The notes: generated by a model from the sequence alone, not told the origin. DNA of 64,000 nucleotides from Propionibacteriales bacterium (GCA_026392455.1 JAPLCB010000009.1:372001-436000); one strand, 5' to 3'. Positions 43,063-53,362 are shown, numbered from the stretch's first letter. A program made the numbers and translations.

Positions 43063-45228
43063 ATGACTGTCACCGACTCCCGTTCCACTGGCCCCGAGAC
43101 CGACCCGGAGATCGGGTTCTCCCCCGGCCCCCTCGGCAGGCTCGGCGTCTGGGTGACGCGTCACCGTCGGGTCACCGCCGCCGTCTGGCTGCTGCTGATC
43201 GTGGGACTGGGAATCTTCGCCCCGAAGGTCGAGACGCAGCTCTCCGGCGCCGGCTGGCAGGCCGACGGCTCGGACTCGGTCGCGGCACGGGACCTGGCCC
43301 AGGAGCACTTCGGCGGCAACGCCAGCTCGGCGATCCAGGTCGTCGTCCGCTCGACCGACGGGCCGGTGACCCAGGGGGTCGGGGCCGAGGTGCTGGCCCG
43401 CGCAACGGCCATCCTCCAGAAGGATCCGAGGATCGCTGAGGTCATCCAGCCGCAGCCCGGGGCCACTCTGAGCCAGGACCAGAAGACCGCCGTGCTGCTC
43501 GCCGGCGCCGGCGCCGACACCAACGAGATGGTGCGGGTCGCCGACGACCTGAAGGGACCGCTGCAGGACCTCTCCCGCGACGGCGTGAGCGTCAACCCCA
43601 CCGGAGCCTCGTTGCTGTGGTCGGACTTCAACGAAGCCAACCTGAGCGCGATGCTGAAGTCGGAGATGTTCTCCTGGCCCGTCACCCTGGCCATCCTGGT
43701 GCTCGCGTTCGGCGCACTCGTCGCTGCGGGGCTGCCCCTGCTGCTGACTCTGTCCGGACTGGTCGCCTCCGCCGGCTCGCTGGTGCTGATCAACCAGTTC
43801 GTCCCGGTCTCGATCTGGGCGATGAACTTCGCGATGATGTTCGCCCTCGCTCTCGGGATCGACTACGCGCTGTTCCTCGTCGTCCGGTTCCGCGCCGCCA
43901 GAATGGGGTCGCACGAGTCGCCCCGCCAGGCCATCGCCGAGACCATGGACACCGCCGGCAAGGCGGTGCTGCTCTCCGGAGCCACCGTGCTGATCTCGCT
44001 GTCCGCGGTGATGCTGGTGCCGTCGCCGTCGTTCCGGTCGATGGCCGGCGGCATCATGCTGGCCGTGCTCTTCGTCCTGGGGGCCACCCTGACGCTGCTG
44101 CCGCTGGTCCTGTTCAAGCTCGACGACCGGATCAACAAGTTCTCGCTCCCCTGGGTGCACCAGGGCGAGCACCGCTCCCCCACGTTCGCCGCCTGGGGAG
44201 AACGCCTCTGGAAGCGTCCGCTGGTCTGGGGCCTCGGCTCCCTGGTCGTGCTGGTCGCTCTTGCTGCTCCGATCTTCGGCCTGCACACGGCGATGCCCTC
44301 GATCAAGGTGCTGCCCGAGGACGCCTCGGCCCGGATCGGGTACGACATCGTCAAGGAGAGCTTCGGCGACGGAGCGCCGGGAACCCTCCAGATCGTCGTC
44401 AAGCAGTCCCAGGCGGCAGAAGCGGCCACGGTGATCGGGGCCGACCCCGGGATCTCCGGCACCATGCCCGCAGCGACCGCGAACGACGGCAGTGGACTCG
44501 CCCTCATCCAGGCGGTCCCGAAGGTCGACCCGAGCGACCCAGCGCTGGCGGCCACCGTCGACCGTCTGCGGGCGGATCTGCCCCCCTCGGCCCTGGTCGG
44601 CGGCGCGGCCGTGGAGAACCTGGACCTCAAGACCCAGCTCGACGCCTCGACCCCGCTGGTGATCGGCGTGATCCTGGCGCTCGGATTCCTGCTGCTGCTG
44701 GTCGCCCTGGGCGCCCCGCTGATCGCCCTGCTCGGCACCCTGGTGAGCCTGCTCTCCACTGCTGCGGCCTTCGGGGTCGCACGGTTGGTCTTCCAGGAAG
44801 GATGGGGCGCGGGCTTCTTCGGCTTCGAGTCCCAGGGATTCCTCGACGCGTGGGCACCGGTGTTCTTCTTCGCGATGATCTTCGCGATCGCGATGGACTA
44901 CACGGTCTTCCTGCTGGCCTCGGCCAAGGAGCACTACGAGCACAGCGGCGACCCTCGTGAGGCCATGATCGGCGCGGTCGCGCACTCGGGCCGGGTGATC
45001 TTCGCCGCCGGCGCGGTGATGGTGGCGGTGTTCTTCACCTTCGCCCTCTCCGGTCCGCTGCCGCCCAAGGAGATGGGAATCATCCTCGGCGTCGCGGTGC
45101 TGCTCGACGCGTTCCTGGTGCGCCTGGTGCTGCTGCCGGTCCTGCTCCGACTCACCGGCAAGGCAGCGTGGTGGGCCCCGCGCTGGCTCACCCGGGTCCT
45201 GCCGAACATCAAGTTCGCCCACAACTGA
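43063..45228 (+). CDS. MMPL-family RND transporter
   Basis: 721 residues from ATG 43063 (GAGAGAGAA upstream). Two MMPL blocks: an N-terminal helix (about 28-48), extracytoplasmic domain, five helices near 195-370, a second extracytoplasmic domain and five helices near 520-700. Family features 'MMFALALGIDYALFLVVRFR' and 'FAMIFAIAMDYTVFLLAS' carry the intramembrane Asp-Tyr relay. MMPL proteins export lipids or small molecules using the proton gradient. First gene of the CsoR/CstR-box operon, which links it to thiol or metal stress. Confidence 0.93.
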   Translation: MTVTDSRSTGPETDPEIGFSPGPLGRLGVWVTRHRRVTAAVWLLLIVGLGIFAPKVETQLSGAGWQADGSDSVAARDLAQEHFGGNASSAIQVVVRSTDGPVTQGVGAEVLARATAILQKDPRIAEVIQPQPGATLSQDQKTAVLLAGAGADTNEMVRVADDLKGPLQDLSRDGVSVNPTGASLLWSDFNEANLSAMLKSEMFSWPVTLAILVLAFGALVAAGLPLLLTLSGLVASAGSLVLINQFVPVSIWAMNFAMMFALALGIDYALFLVVRFRAARMGSHESPRQAIAETMDTAGKAVLLSGATVLISLSAVMLVPSPSFRSMAGGIMLAVLFVLGATLTLLPLVLFKLDDRINKFSLPWVHQGEHRSPTFAAWGERLWKRPLVWGLGSLVVLVALAAPIFGLHTAMPSIKVLPEDASARIGYDIVKESFGDGAPGTLQIVVKQSQAAEAATVIGADPGISGTMPAATANDGSGLALIQAVPKVDPSDPALAATVDRLRADLPPSALVGGAAVENLDLKTQLDASTPLVIGVILALGFLLLLVALGAPLIALLGTLVSLLSTAAAFGVARLVFQEGWGAGFFGFESQGFLDAWAPVFFFAMIFAIAMDYTVFLLASAKEHYEHSGDPREAMIGAVAHSGRVIFAAGAVMVAVFFTFALSGPLPPKEMGIILGVAVLLDAFLVRLVLLPVLLRLTGKAAWWAPRWLTRVLPNIKFAHN

Positions 45229-45262
45229 CCACTCACAGCTGACCCACGAAAGGAACACCACC

Positions 45263-45646
45263 ATGACCACCACCACCCACTCCCCGCACGGCAAGGACGT
45301 TCTGGCCGAGCTCTCACCACTGCACCGTGAGCTCCGCCGGGCCATCCCTGACGTCTACAAGGGCTTCGGCGAGCTGCACAAGGCAGCCTTCACGGCCGGT
45401 GAGCTCGACGTGAAGACCAAGGAGCTGATCGCGCTGGCGATCGGCGTGGTCGAGGGTTGCGACGGCTGCATCGCCTCGCACGCTCAGGGCGCAGCCCGGG
45501 CCGGGGCGTCGCGGCAGGAGGCGGCCGAGGCCATCGGCGTGACCTTCCTGATGAAGGGCGGCCCCGCCACCATCTACGGCCCGCGTGCGTACGACGCGTT
45601 CTGCGGCTTTGCCGAGGACACCGAGTCCGGCGCAGCGCCGGCCTGA
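45263..45646 (+). CDS. Carboxymuconolactone decarboxylase/AhpD-like protein
   Basis: 127 residues: the AhpD-type CxxC at Cys66-Cys69 ('GCDGCIASH') with the following His73. AhpD-like proteins act as disulfide reductases or peroxidase partners in thiol stress defence. AAAGGA precedes the ATG. It is the second gene of the operon, 34 bp after the MMPL gene. Confidence 0.88.
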   Translation: MTTTTHSPHGKDVLAELSPLHRELRRAIPDVYKGFGELHKAAFTAGELDVKTKELIALAIGVVEGCDGCIASHAQGAARAGASRQEAAEAIGVTFLMKGGPATIYGPRAYDAFCGFAEDTESGAAPA

Positions 45647-45658
45647 GAGGAGCCACCC

Positions 45659-45850
45659 ATGTGCAGAGCAGTGCGTTGTCGGACCTGCGACAAGACCACC
45701 TGGTCGGGCTGCGGCGCCCACGTGGCCCAGGTCAAGGCCCGCGTCCCCGCGGACCAGTGGTGCACCGGCCACCAGAGCACGACCGCAGACACCGGCACGA
45801 CCACGTCCTGGTTGCGCCGCATCATCGGAAGCAACGGAGGGGAACGATGA
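45659..45850 (+). CDS. 63-residue Cys-rich protein
   Basis: Begins 'MCRAVRCRTCDKTTWSGCG', with Cys at 2, 7, 10, 18 and 36 ('QWCTGH'). This C-x4-C-x2-C-x7-C arrangement is suitable for metal or persulfide chemistry and resembles small proteins next to DUF2892/CsoR loci (from memory, not verified). GAGGAG lies upstream of the ATG. Its TGA overlaps the next ATG (ATGA at 45847-45850). Confidence 0.75.
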   Translation: MCRAVRCRTCDKTTWSGCGAHVAQVKARVPADQWCTGHQSTTADTGTTTSWLRRIIGSNGGER

Positions 45851-46092
45851 ACATCGACCGCGCCGTCCTGGCACTGGCCGGGACCATGATCCTGATCAGC
45901 GTGGCACTGACCGCCCTGGTCTCGACCTGGTGGTTGCTGCTGACCACCTTCGTCGGCCTCAACCTGCTTCAGTCCAGCGTCACCGGCTTCTGCCCGGCCG
46001 CGGTGATCTTCGCCAAGCTCGGCCTCAGCTCCGGGTGCGCGTTCAGCGGCGCACCGACGGCGGTTTCGGTCGACGCCCGACCCGGTTCCTGA
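45847..46092 (+). CDS. DUF2892 (YgaP-type) membrane protein
   Basis: 81 residues: 'MNIDRAVLALAGTMILISVA' with a second helix, then 'NLLQSSVTGFCPAAVIFAKLGL' split by the conserved GFCP motif of DUF2892. These domains are membrane partners of rhodaneses in persulfide-response loci (CstR type). It overlaps the upstream gene by 4 bp and has 3 bp to the next gene. Confidence 0.88.
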   Translation: MNIDRAVLALAGTMILISVALTALVSTWWLLLTTFVGLNLLQSSVTGFCPAAVIFAKLGLSSGCAFSGAPTAVSVDARPGS

Positions 46093-46095
46093 CCC

Positions 46096-46827
46096 GTGTC
46101 GACCTCGAACCGATCGGGACGCGTCAGGTCGGCGACCATCATCGCCGAGCGACGCCGCCAGGAGAAGCGCCGCCGGCTGCTGATCCAGCTCGGCATCGGT
46201 CTCGTCGTGGTCGTCGCCGTGCTCGGCACCACGATCGCGGTGCTGAAGTCCCAGGACGACACGACGCCGGCCGCGACGCCGCCGAACCTGACCGCCACGG
46301 GCGGGGTGGTGCTCGGTAACGCGTCGGCACCGGTGACGGTGACGGTGGTCGAGGACTTCGGCTGTCCGCACTGCAAGGTCTTCGAGGAGGAAGCCGGCTC
46401 GCTCCTCGCGGGCTACGCGACAGGAACCGACGTCAAGGTCGAGTACCGCGGGATCGCCTTCCTCGACCGAGCATTCACGACCAACTACTCCAGTCGCGCC
46501 CTGAACGCATCGGTCTGCGTCGCAGCGACGTCGACGCCCGAGGTCTGGAAGAAGTTCCACGACGCCCTGTTCACCGAGCAGCCTGCCGAGGGTTCCAAGG
46601 GCCTCGATTCCGGCGCACTGGTCTCCCGGGCCGCTGCTGCCGGCGCCACGGTCGGGGACTGCATCACCAGCGGCACCTACCTCGACTGGGTGAAGGCCCA
46701 GACCGATTCGACCCTGGGCCACGGTGGCGTCGAGGGAACACCGACCGTCTTCGTCAACGACGTCCTGGTCGAGCGGCCGAGCGCTGCGACCGTGGCGGCC
46801 GCCGTCGCGGGGGCGTCGACCTCATGA
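46096..46827 (+). CDS. Membrane-anchored DsbA-like thiol-disulfide oxidoreductase
   Basis: 243 residues: signal-anchor helix (about 29-50) and an extracytoplasmic DsbA/thioredoxin-4 fold with active site CPHC in 'EDFGCPHCKVFEEE', cis-Pro motif 'GTPTVFVNDV'. Introduces or isomerises disulfides in exported proteins. GTG start at 46096. Overlaps the VKOR gene by 4 bp (ATGA), fitting an oxidant/oxidase pair. Confidence 0.92.
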   Translation: MSTSNRSGRVRSATIIAERRRQEKRRRLLIQLGIGLVVVVAVLGTTIAVLKSQDDTTPAATPPNLTATGGVVLGNASAPVTVTVVEDFGCPHCKVFEEEAGSLLAGYATGTDVKVEYRGIAFLDRAFTTNYSSRALNASVCVAATSTPEVWKKFHDALFTEQPAEGSKGLDSGALVSRAAAAGATVGDCITSGTYLDWVKAQTDSTLGHGGVEGTPTVFVNDVLVERPSAATVAAAVAGASTS

Positions 46828-47435
46828 CGGCGGAGATCGACGAGGCTCCTGCGGCGTACGAGCCAACCCGGCTGGGCGGGATCTCGCTCGCGCTCTGGTC
46901 CTCGCTGGGTCTGGTCGCCGCGTTCTTCCTCTCGGTCGACAAGCTCAAGATGCTCGAGGACCCGGACTTCGTCCCGTCGTGCAACTTCAACCCGGTCCTC
47001 TCCTGCGGTTCGGTCATCACGACCGATCAAGCCTCCGCGTTCGGGTTCCCCAATCCGTTCCTCGGCCTGGTCGGGTTCGCCGTCATCGCCACCCTCGGCG
47101 TCCTGCTCGCAGCGCAGGTGGTGCTCCCCCGCTGGGTGCTCGTCGGCGCGGCAGCAGGCTCGTTCCTCGGCTTCGGTTTTGTGCACTGGCTCGCGTTCCA
47201 GAGCCTGTACACCATCGGCGCGCTGTGCCCGTGGTGCCTGGTGGTGTGGGCCATCTCGCCGCTGATCTGGCTCTGGCCCACGTTCTGGGCGGCCGCCTCG
47301 TCACCCAGGAGCTCGGTCCGCACGATCGGCCGGGCGCTGTGGGACTGGCGCTACCTCGCGGTCGCATCCTGGTACCTGCTGGTCGTGGTCCTGATCCTGA
47401 TCCGCTTCTGGTCCTACTGGCGCACGCTCCTGTGA
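46824..47435 (+). CDS. Vitamin K epoxide reductase (VKOR)-family protein
   Basis: 203 residues, five hydrophobic segments; active site CPWC ('GALCPWCLVVWA') and the loop cysteines 'SCNFNPVLSC' of bacterial VKOR. It oxidises DsbA and passes electrons to quinone, as in mycobacteria. It is the partner of the DsbA-like protein just upstream (4-bp overlap). Confidence 0.93.
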   Translation: MTAEIDEAPAAYEPTRLGGISLALWSSLGLVAAFFLSVDKLKMLEDPDFVPSCNFNPVLSCGSVITTDQASAFGFPNPFLGLVGFAVIATLGVLLAAQVVLPRWVLVGAAAGSFLGFGFVHWLAFQSLYTIGALCPWCLVVWAISPLIWLWPTFWAAASSPRSSVRTIGRALWDWRYLAVASWYLLVVVLILIRFWSYWRTLL

Positions 47436-47482
47436 ACCGCACCGGGACGCGACCTGGACCGGATCGAACCTATGCTCGCGGT

Positions 47483-49207
47483 ATGGACGATTCCTCGACC
47501 ACCGATCCCGCCGACACCCCGCTGGTGCGTCGCATCCGCGAGTCGGTGATCGGCGACGATCACGTGATGCAGGGACCGTTCGGACCTCGACGCGTGACCT
47601 ACGCCGACTACACCGCTTCGGGACGGGCGCTGGGGTTCATCGAGGACTTCATCCGCGACGAGGTCCTGCCCAGCTACGCGAACACCCACACCGAGTCGAG
47701 CGGGACCGGGCTGCAGACCACGCGGCTGCGCTCGGACGCACGATCGATCATCTCCGACGCCGTGGGCGGCGACGACGAGACGGTGGTGATCTTTGCCGGG
47801 TCGGGCTGCACCGGGGCGATCGACAAGCTGATCGGCATCCTCGGCCTCCGGCTGCCCTCGAACCTCGAGGACCAGTACCACTTCGCTGCGTCGATACCCG
47901 CCGATCAGCGACCGGTCGTCTTCACCGGACCCTACGAGCACCACTCGAACGAGATCCCCTGGCGGGAATCGATCGCCGACCTGGTCCCCATCCCGGCCGA
48001 CGCCGACGGCCACATCGACCTGGCCGAGCTCGAGACGCAGCTGCAGAAGTACGCCGGCCGAGCACTGAAGATCGGGACCTTCTCAGCAGCCAGCAACGTC
48101 ACCGGGATCCTGAGCGACACCGCCGCGATCTCCTCGATGCTGCACCGGTACGGCGCGCTGTCGTTCTGGGACTTCGCAGCGGCCGGGCCGTACGTCGACA
48201 TCGAGATGTACGGGCCCGACCTCGAGGACCCGCTCTGCTACAAGGACGCGATCTTCTTGAGTCCGCACAAGTTCATCGGCGGGCCGAGCACCCCCGGTGT
48301 CCTGGTGGTCAGGCGCGAGCTGCTGACCAACCGGGTGCCCGACGTACCCGGCGGCGGCACCGTTGCCTACGTCAACCCCGACGAGCACCGGTACCTGACC
48401 GATCCCGCCCAGCGCGAGGAGGGCGGCACCCCGGCGATCGTGGAATCGATCCGCGCCGGCCTGGTCTTCCACCTCAAGGAGTCCGTCGGCATCCAGGTGA
48501 TCCGCGAACGCGAGGAGCACTTCCTGAAGCGGGCCTTGGCCGCTTGGGCCGCGGAACCCACCATGGAGATCCTCGGGAACCTGGACGCAGAGCGGCTCTC
48601 GATCGTCTCGTTCGTGATCCGGACGCCCACCGGCAAGTACCTGCACCACAACTTCGTGGTCTCCTTGCTCAACGACCTGTTCGGGATCCAGTCGCGCGGC
48701 GGCTGCTCGTGCGCCGGACCGTACGGACACCGGCTGCTCGGGATCGACATCGAGCGGTCCCACGAGTTCGAGCGGGAGATCACCCGTGGCTGCGAGGGGA
48801 TCAAGCCGGGATGGGTCCGGATCAGCTTCAACTACTTCATCTCCGAGGCGGTCTTCGACTACATCGTCGAGGCGGTCAAGCTGGTGGCCCGGGACGGCTG
48901 GCGGATGCTCGGTGAGTACCGGTTCGATCCCGCTACCGGGATCTGGATCCACCGAGAGGGACTGGTCGAGCCACCACTGCGCCTCAGCCAGGTGAGCTAC
49001 TCCCCCGAGGGCCAGATGCAGCACCCGCGAGGCGCGCAGACCGCCCCGGAGACTGCCCTCGCCGAGCACCTCGCAGACGGCGCCCGCCTGCTCGCCGAGG
49101 TGGTACCACCCGAGCTGGGCGGTGCGGGCACCCAGGTCTCGGCCGACTTCGAGCACCTGCGCTGGTTCGACCTACCCCCGGAGTCCATCGCGTCCTGCAA
49201 CCACTGA
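47483..49207 (+). CDS. Class V aminotransferase/cysteine desulfurase-like enzyme
   Basis: 574 residues, long for the family (about 400), with a C-terminal extension of about 120 residues. PLP-fold landmarks: 'VIFAGSGCTGAIDKLI', 'EHHSNEIPWRE', 'LSFWDFAAAGPYVDI' and the Schiff-base Lys in 'FLSPHKFIGGPSTPGVLVVR'. A Cys-containing 'RGGCSCAGPYG' loop occupies the position of the catalytic Cys of desulfurases. Ending near the sulfur/redox operon, 48 bp after VKOR, it may supply persulfide. A TATGCT element 7 nt before the ATG suggests a possible leaderless start. Substrate unproven. Confidence 0.85.
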   Translation: MDDSSTTDPADTPLVRRIRESVIGDDHVMQGPFGPRRVTYADYTASGRALGFIEDFIRDEVLPSYANTHTESSGTGLQTTRLRSDARSIISDAVGGDDETVVIFAGSGCTGAIDKLIGILGLRLPSNLEDQYHFAASIPADQRPVVFTGPYEHHSNEIPWRESIADLVPIPADADGHIDLAELETQLQKYAGRALKIGTFSAASNVTGILSDTAAISSMLHRYGALSFWDFAAAGPYVDIEMYGPDLEDPLCYKDAIFLSPHKFIGGPSTPGVLVVRRELLTNRVPDVPGGGTVAYVNPDEHRYLTDPAQREEGGTPAIVESIRAGLVFHLKESVGIQVIREREEHFLKRALAAWAAEPTMEILGNLDAERLSIVSFVIRTPTGKYLHHNFVVSLLNDLFGIQSRGGCSCAGPYGHRLLGIDIERSHEFEREITRGCEGIKPGWVRISFNYFISEAVFDYIVEAVKLVARDGWRMLGEYRFDPATGIWIHREGLVEPPLRLSQVSYSPEGQMQHPRGAQTAPETALAEHLADGARLLAEVVPPELGGAGTQVSADFEHLRWFDLPPESIASCNH

Positions 49208-49273
49208 GAGGTGCGGACCGCGGCACAGCGCCCACCACGGAACCCGGGTGCGATGCCGCTCTGATCCGATACC

Positions 49274-49292
49274 TCCTGGGTCCCAGCCAGGA
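49274..49292. terminator. Possible hairpin after the class V enzyme gene
   Basis: TCCTGG, seven bases, CCAGGA. It lies 67 bp after the stop codon; no U-tract. Weak candidate for the end of the long operon. Confidence 0.35.
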
Positions 49293-49308
49293 ACCTCAGG
49301 TGTCGATG

Positions 49309-49350
49309 TGGTGGAGCTGAGGGGATTCGAACCCCGGACCTTCTCATTGC
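49309..49350 (-). repeat. tRNA-Ala 3'-end fragment, copy 1 (att-like scar)
   Basis: The minus strand gives an anticodon-loop end ..GCAA, stem TGAGA, variable AGGTC, a T arm, acceptor strand CAGCTCC, discriminator A and CCA. U at position 70 (CAGCTCC opposite GGGGCTG) is the G3:U70 identity sign of alanine. The T arm has one change (CGGGG) relative to copy 2. Upstream on that strand there is a degenerate D-arm-like GGTAGCGCAC (49361-49370) but no complete tRNA can be folded. Confidence 0.7.
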
Positions 49351-49382
49351 CATCGGCGCAGTGCGCTACCCCGGAAACCAGA

Positions 49383-49406
49383 AAGCCGACCCTCGCGGAT
49401 CGGCTT
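49383..49406 (-). terminator. Hairpin between the two tRNA-Ala fragments
   Basis: AAGCCGA, ten bases, TCGGCTT; on the minus strand it follows copy 2's CCA end directly. This is the usual tRNA terminator position, suggesting that the fragment brought its own downstream DNA. T-rich flanks (CTTT) occur on the plus strand. Confidence 0.6.
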
Positions 49407-49408
49407 CT

Positions 49409-49451
<43 letters not shown>

Positions 49452-49751
49452 GAGGAAGCCTGTTCAACGCGTCGCCGAATCTCGGAAGAATTCGGCCACA
49501 CCTGCTCTGACCTGGGCCGACACCCGACATCAGTGTCGTTGTCGCTCACAATCTTACCCGAGCAGCACGGCTGATCTCGGCTCTTCTCGACTTCATTCCG
49601 CGGAGTAGGTGCGGATCCAGCAACCCTGTGTCGGGGTGACGTGCCGCAGGGCGGACAGACGCCCAACTTCCTCAGCCTGGGCCGAAGACCGGCCGGTGTC
49701 GTCGCACCTGACGTACGAGCTCATGGCGGGGTGGATCTGATTGGGTCGCTC
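49452..49751. other. Gene-poor junction after the tRNA-Ala fragments
   Basis: About 300 bp without a gene I can support. A 73-codon minus-strand frame (49445-49666) overlaps fragment copy 2, has no SD or recognisable sequence, and was rejected. No integrase, IS end or RNA gene was seen. Confidence 0.6.
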
Positions 49752-49753
49752 TG

Positions 49754-49800
49754 TTGACAGTTAGCCAACAGACTCCCAAACTATTGATAGTTAGCCAACA
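49754..49800. promoter_or_regulatory. Two direct operator-like repeats before the thiolase gene
   Basis: TTGACAGTTAGCCAACA (49754-49770) and TTGATAGTTAGCCAACA (49784-49800), 16 of 17 identical, 30 bp apart (about three helical turns). The first, with preceding TG, forms an imperfect TGTTG...CAACA inverted repeat, and starts with a perfect -35-like TTGACA. No clear -10 was found. Likely binding sites for a regulator of the fadAB-type operon, perhaps the MerR (53530) or TetR (57622) protein. Confidence 0.55.
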
Positions 49801-49894
49801 AGGCTCAACTCGCTGTTGTCCGCGGATCGGCGCAGGGCCTGTTGGCGTGGGGCGACAACGCCCGCATCGGATTCAAGGAAGTTGGGAAGTTCAC

Positions 49895-51115
<1,221 letters not shown>

Positions 51116-51146
51116 ACTCCCCGCGACCGGAAAGTAGCAACCAGAA

Positions 51147-53347
51147 ATGTCTGAGACCGCAACTAAGCCAACTACCAACCTGGGCGTGCGTTACGAGAAG
51201 GACGCCGACTCGATCGTCAACCTGATCCTCGACGACCCCTTTGCTTCCGCGAACACCATGAACGAGGTGTACGTCGAAGGCATGAGGGCCGCACTGGTCC
51301 AGCTGGAGCGGGAGGTCTCCGAGGGCAGCGTTACCGGCGTAGTGATCTCGAGCGCCAAGAAGACCTTCTTCGCGGGTGGGAACCTCCATCAGCTGCTGAC
51401 GATCGGACCTGACGACGCGCAGCGCGTCTACGACGAATCGATGGAGATCAAGGCCGATCTGCGCAGGCTCGAGACGCTCGGAGTCCCGGTTGTAGCGGCC
51501 ATCAACGGTGCCGCCCTCGGCGGTGGCTATGAGATCGCCTTGTCCACTCACCGTCGTGTCCTACTGGCCGGCGCCGAGGTCGGTCTTCCCGAAGTGCAGC
51601 TCGGCCTGCTTCCCGGCGGCGGAGGCGTCACCCGCACTGTGCGGCTCCTTGGCCTGGTGACCGCCTTGATGGATGTGCTGACCACGGGAGCCAAGTACCG
51701 CGGCCAGAAGGCTCTCGACAAGGGCTTGGTCGACGAGGTCGTCAACTCGGTCGACGACCTGATCCCGACCGCCAAGAAGTGGATCCTCGAGAATCAGGAA
51801 AACGAGGACGCCCGAACCCAGCCGTGGGACCGCAAGGGCTACAAGGTCCCCGGTGGTTCTCCGAGCCACCCGGCGATCGCCGGCATGCTGCCCGCCATCC
51901 CCGGCACCGTGCGCAAGCAGGCCAAGGGGGTGCCGTTCCCGGCGCAGCGCGCGATCATCGCGGCAGCTGTCGAAGGCGCCCAGGTCGACTTCGCCAACGC
52001 GGAGAAGATCGAGGCTCGCTACTTTGCCGGCCTGTGCACGGGGCGCGTCTCGAAGGCCATGATCCAGGCCTTCTTCTTCGACCTGCAGGCGCTCAACAGC
52101 GGCTCAATGCGTCCGCAGGGCTACGACACGTTCAAACCCACCAGGATCGCCGTCCTGGGTGCCGGCATGATGGGCGCAGGCGTCGCTTACACCTCGGCCG
52201 TCGCAGGCATGGAGGTCCTGCTGAAGGACGTCACCCAAGCGGCTGCTGACCGTGGCAAGGCTACTCCGCCACGTTGCTCGCCAAGCAGGTCAAGCGGAGT
52301 CGAATCACGCAGGACAAGGCCGACGAGATCCTGGCCCGCATCACACCGACGGCTGATCCCGAGGACCTCAAAGGTTGCGAGATGGTCGTCGAGGCGGTCT
52401 TCGAGGACCCGACACTGAAACACAGGGTCTTCCAAGAGGTCGAGCACATCGTGACCGAGGACGCCCTCCTCGGCTCGAACACCTCCACGCTCCCCATCAC
52501 CGGCCTCGCCGAGGGCGTCAAGCGCCAAGAAGACTTCATCGGCATCCACTTCTTCTCGCCCGTCGACAAGATGCCCCTGGTCGAGATCATCCGCGGCGCC
52601 AAGACGTCGGATGCCGCGCTGGCCAAGACAATCGATTACGTCCTGGCCATCAAGAAGATCCCGATCGTCGTCAACGACAGCCGCGGCTTCTACACCTCCC
52701 GCGTCATCGGGTTCATGATCAACGAGGGCATGGCCATGCTCGCCGAGGGTGTCCACCCCTGGAGCATCGAGCGGGCCACGACCTCGGCTGGTTACCCAGC
52801 GCCAGTGCTTCAGCTCTCCGACGAGCTCAACCTCGAGCTCATGGCCAAGATCGCGAAGGAGACCCGAGAGGCAACCCTGGCCGATGGCAAGAGCTTCATG
52901 GATCACCCCGGCACGGCGATCGTGGAGAAGATGCTCGAAGCCGGCCGCCCCGGCCGGCTTCGTGGAGCTGGCTTCTACGACTACGACGAGAACGGTCACC
53001 GCCTCTCGATGTGGAGCGGACTCGCTGAACTATTCCCCGTCAGCGAGACCCAGATCCCGATCCAGGACATCCGGGATCGCATGATGTTCGCCGAGGCCCT
53101 CGATACGGCTCGTTGCTTCGAGGAGGGCGTCATCGAATCCGCAGCCGCTGCAAACATCGGCTCGATCATGGGTATCGGCTTCCCAGCTATATCCGGCGGG
53201 ACCGTCACTTTCATGACCAACTACGAAGGCGGCCTCCCCGGCTTCGTCGCCCGCGCCGAGGAGCTCGCTGCGGCGTACGGCGACCGCTTCGCCCCGACTC
53301 AGTGGCTCAAGGACAGGGCTACAAGCGGCGAGGGCTTCCCGGCGTAG
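51147..53347 (+). pseudogene. fadB: FadB-type multifunctional beta-oxidation protein with a one-base frameshift
   Basis: About 733 residues in two frames. Frame 1 (51147 to about 52258): enoyl-CoA hydratase part ('KKTFFAGGNL', 'NGAALGGGYEIAL', 'GLLPGGGGVTRTVRLLG') and start of the dehydrogenase part ('VLGAGMMGAGVAYTSA'). At 'CGTGGCAAGGCTAC' (52251-52264) the expected 'RGKGYS' needs one extra G; after it frame 2 continues 'YSATLLAKQVKRSRIT' through 'IHFFSPVDKMPLVEII' to the stop at 53347. It would hydrate enoyl-CoA and oxidise 3-hydroxyacyl-CoA. Either a real frameshift or a sequencing error in a G run. Confidence 0.85.
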
Positions 53348-53362
53348 GTCAATCCTGGGTGC

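Noticed and set aside
52274-52418. Tail of the first fadB frame as a real C-terminus
   Set aside because: After 'AADRGK' the frame turns into Arg/Ser/Pro-rich sequence, while the +1 frame continues the conserved FadB sequence.
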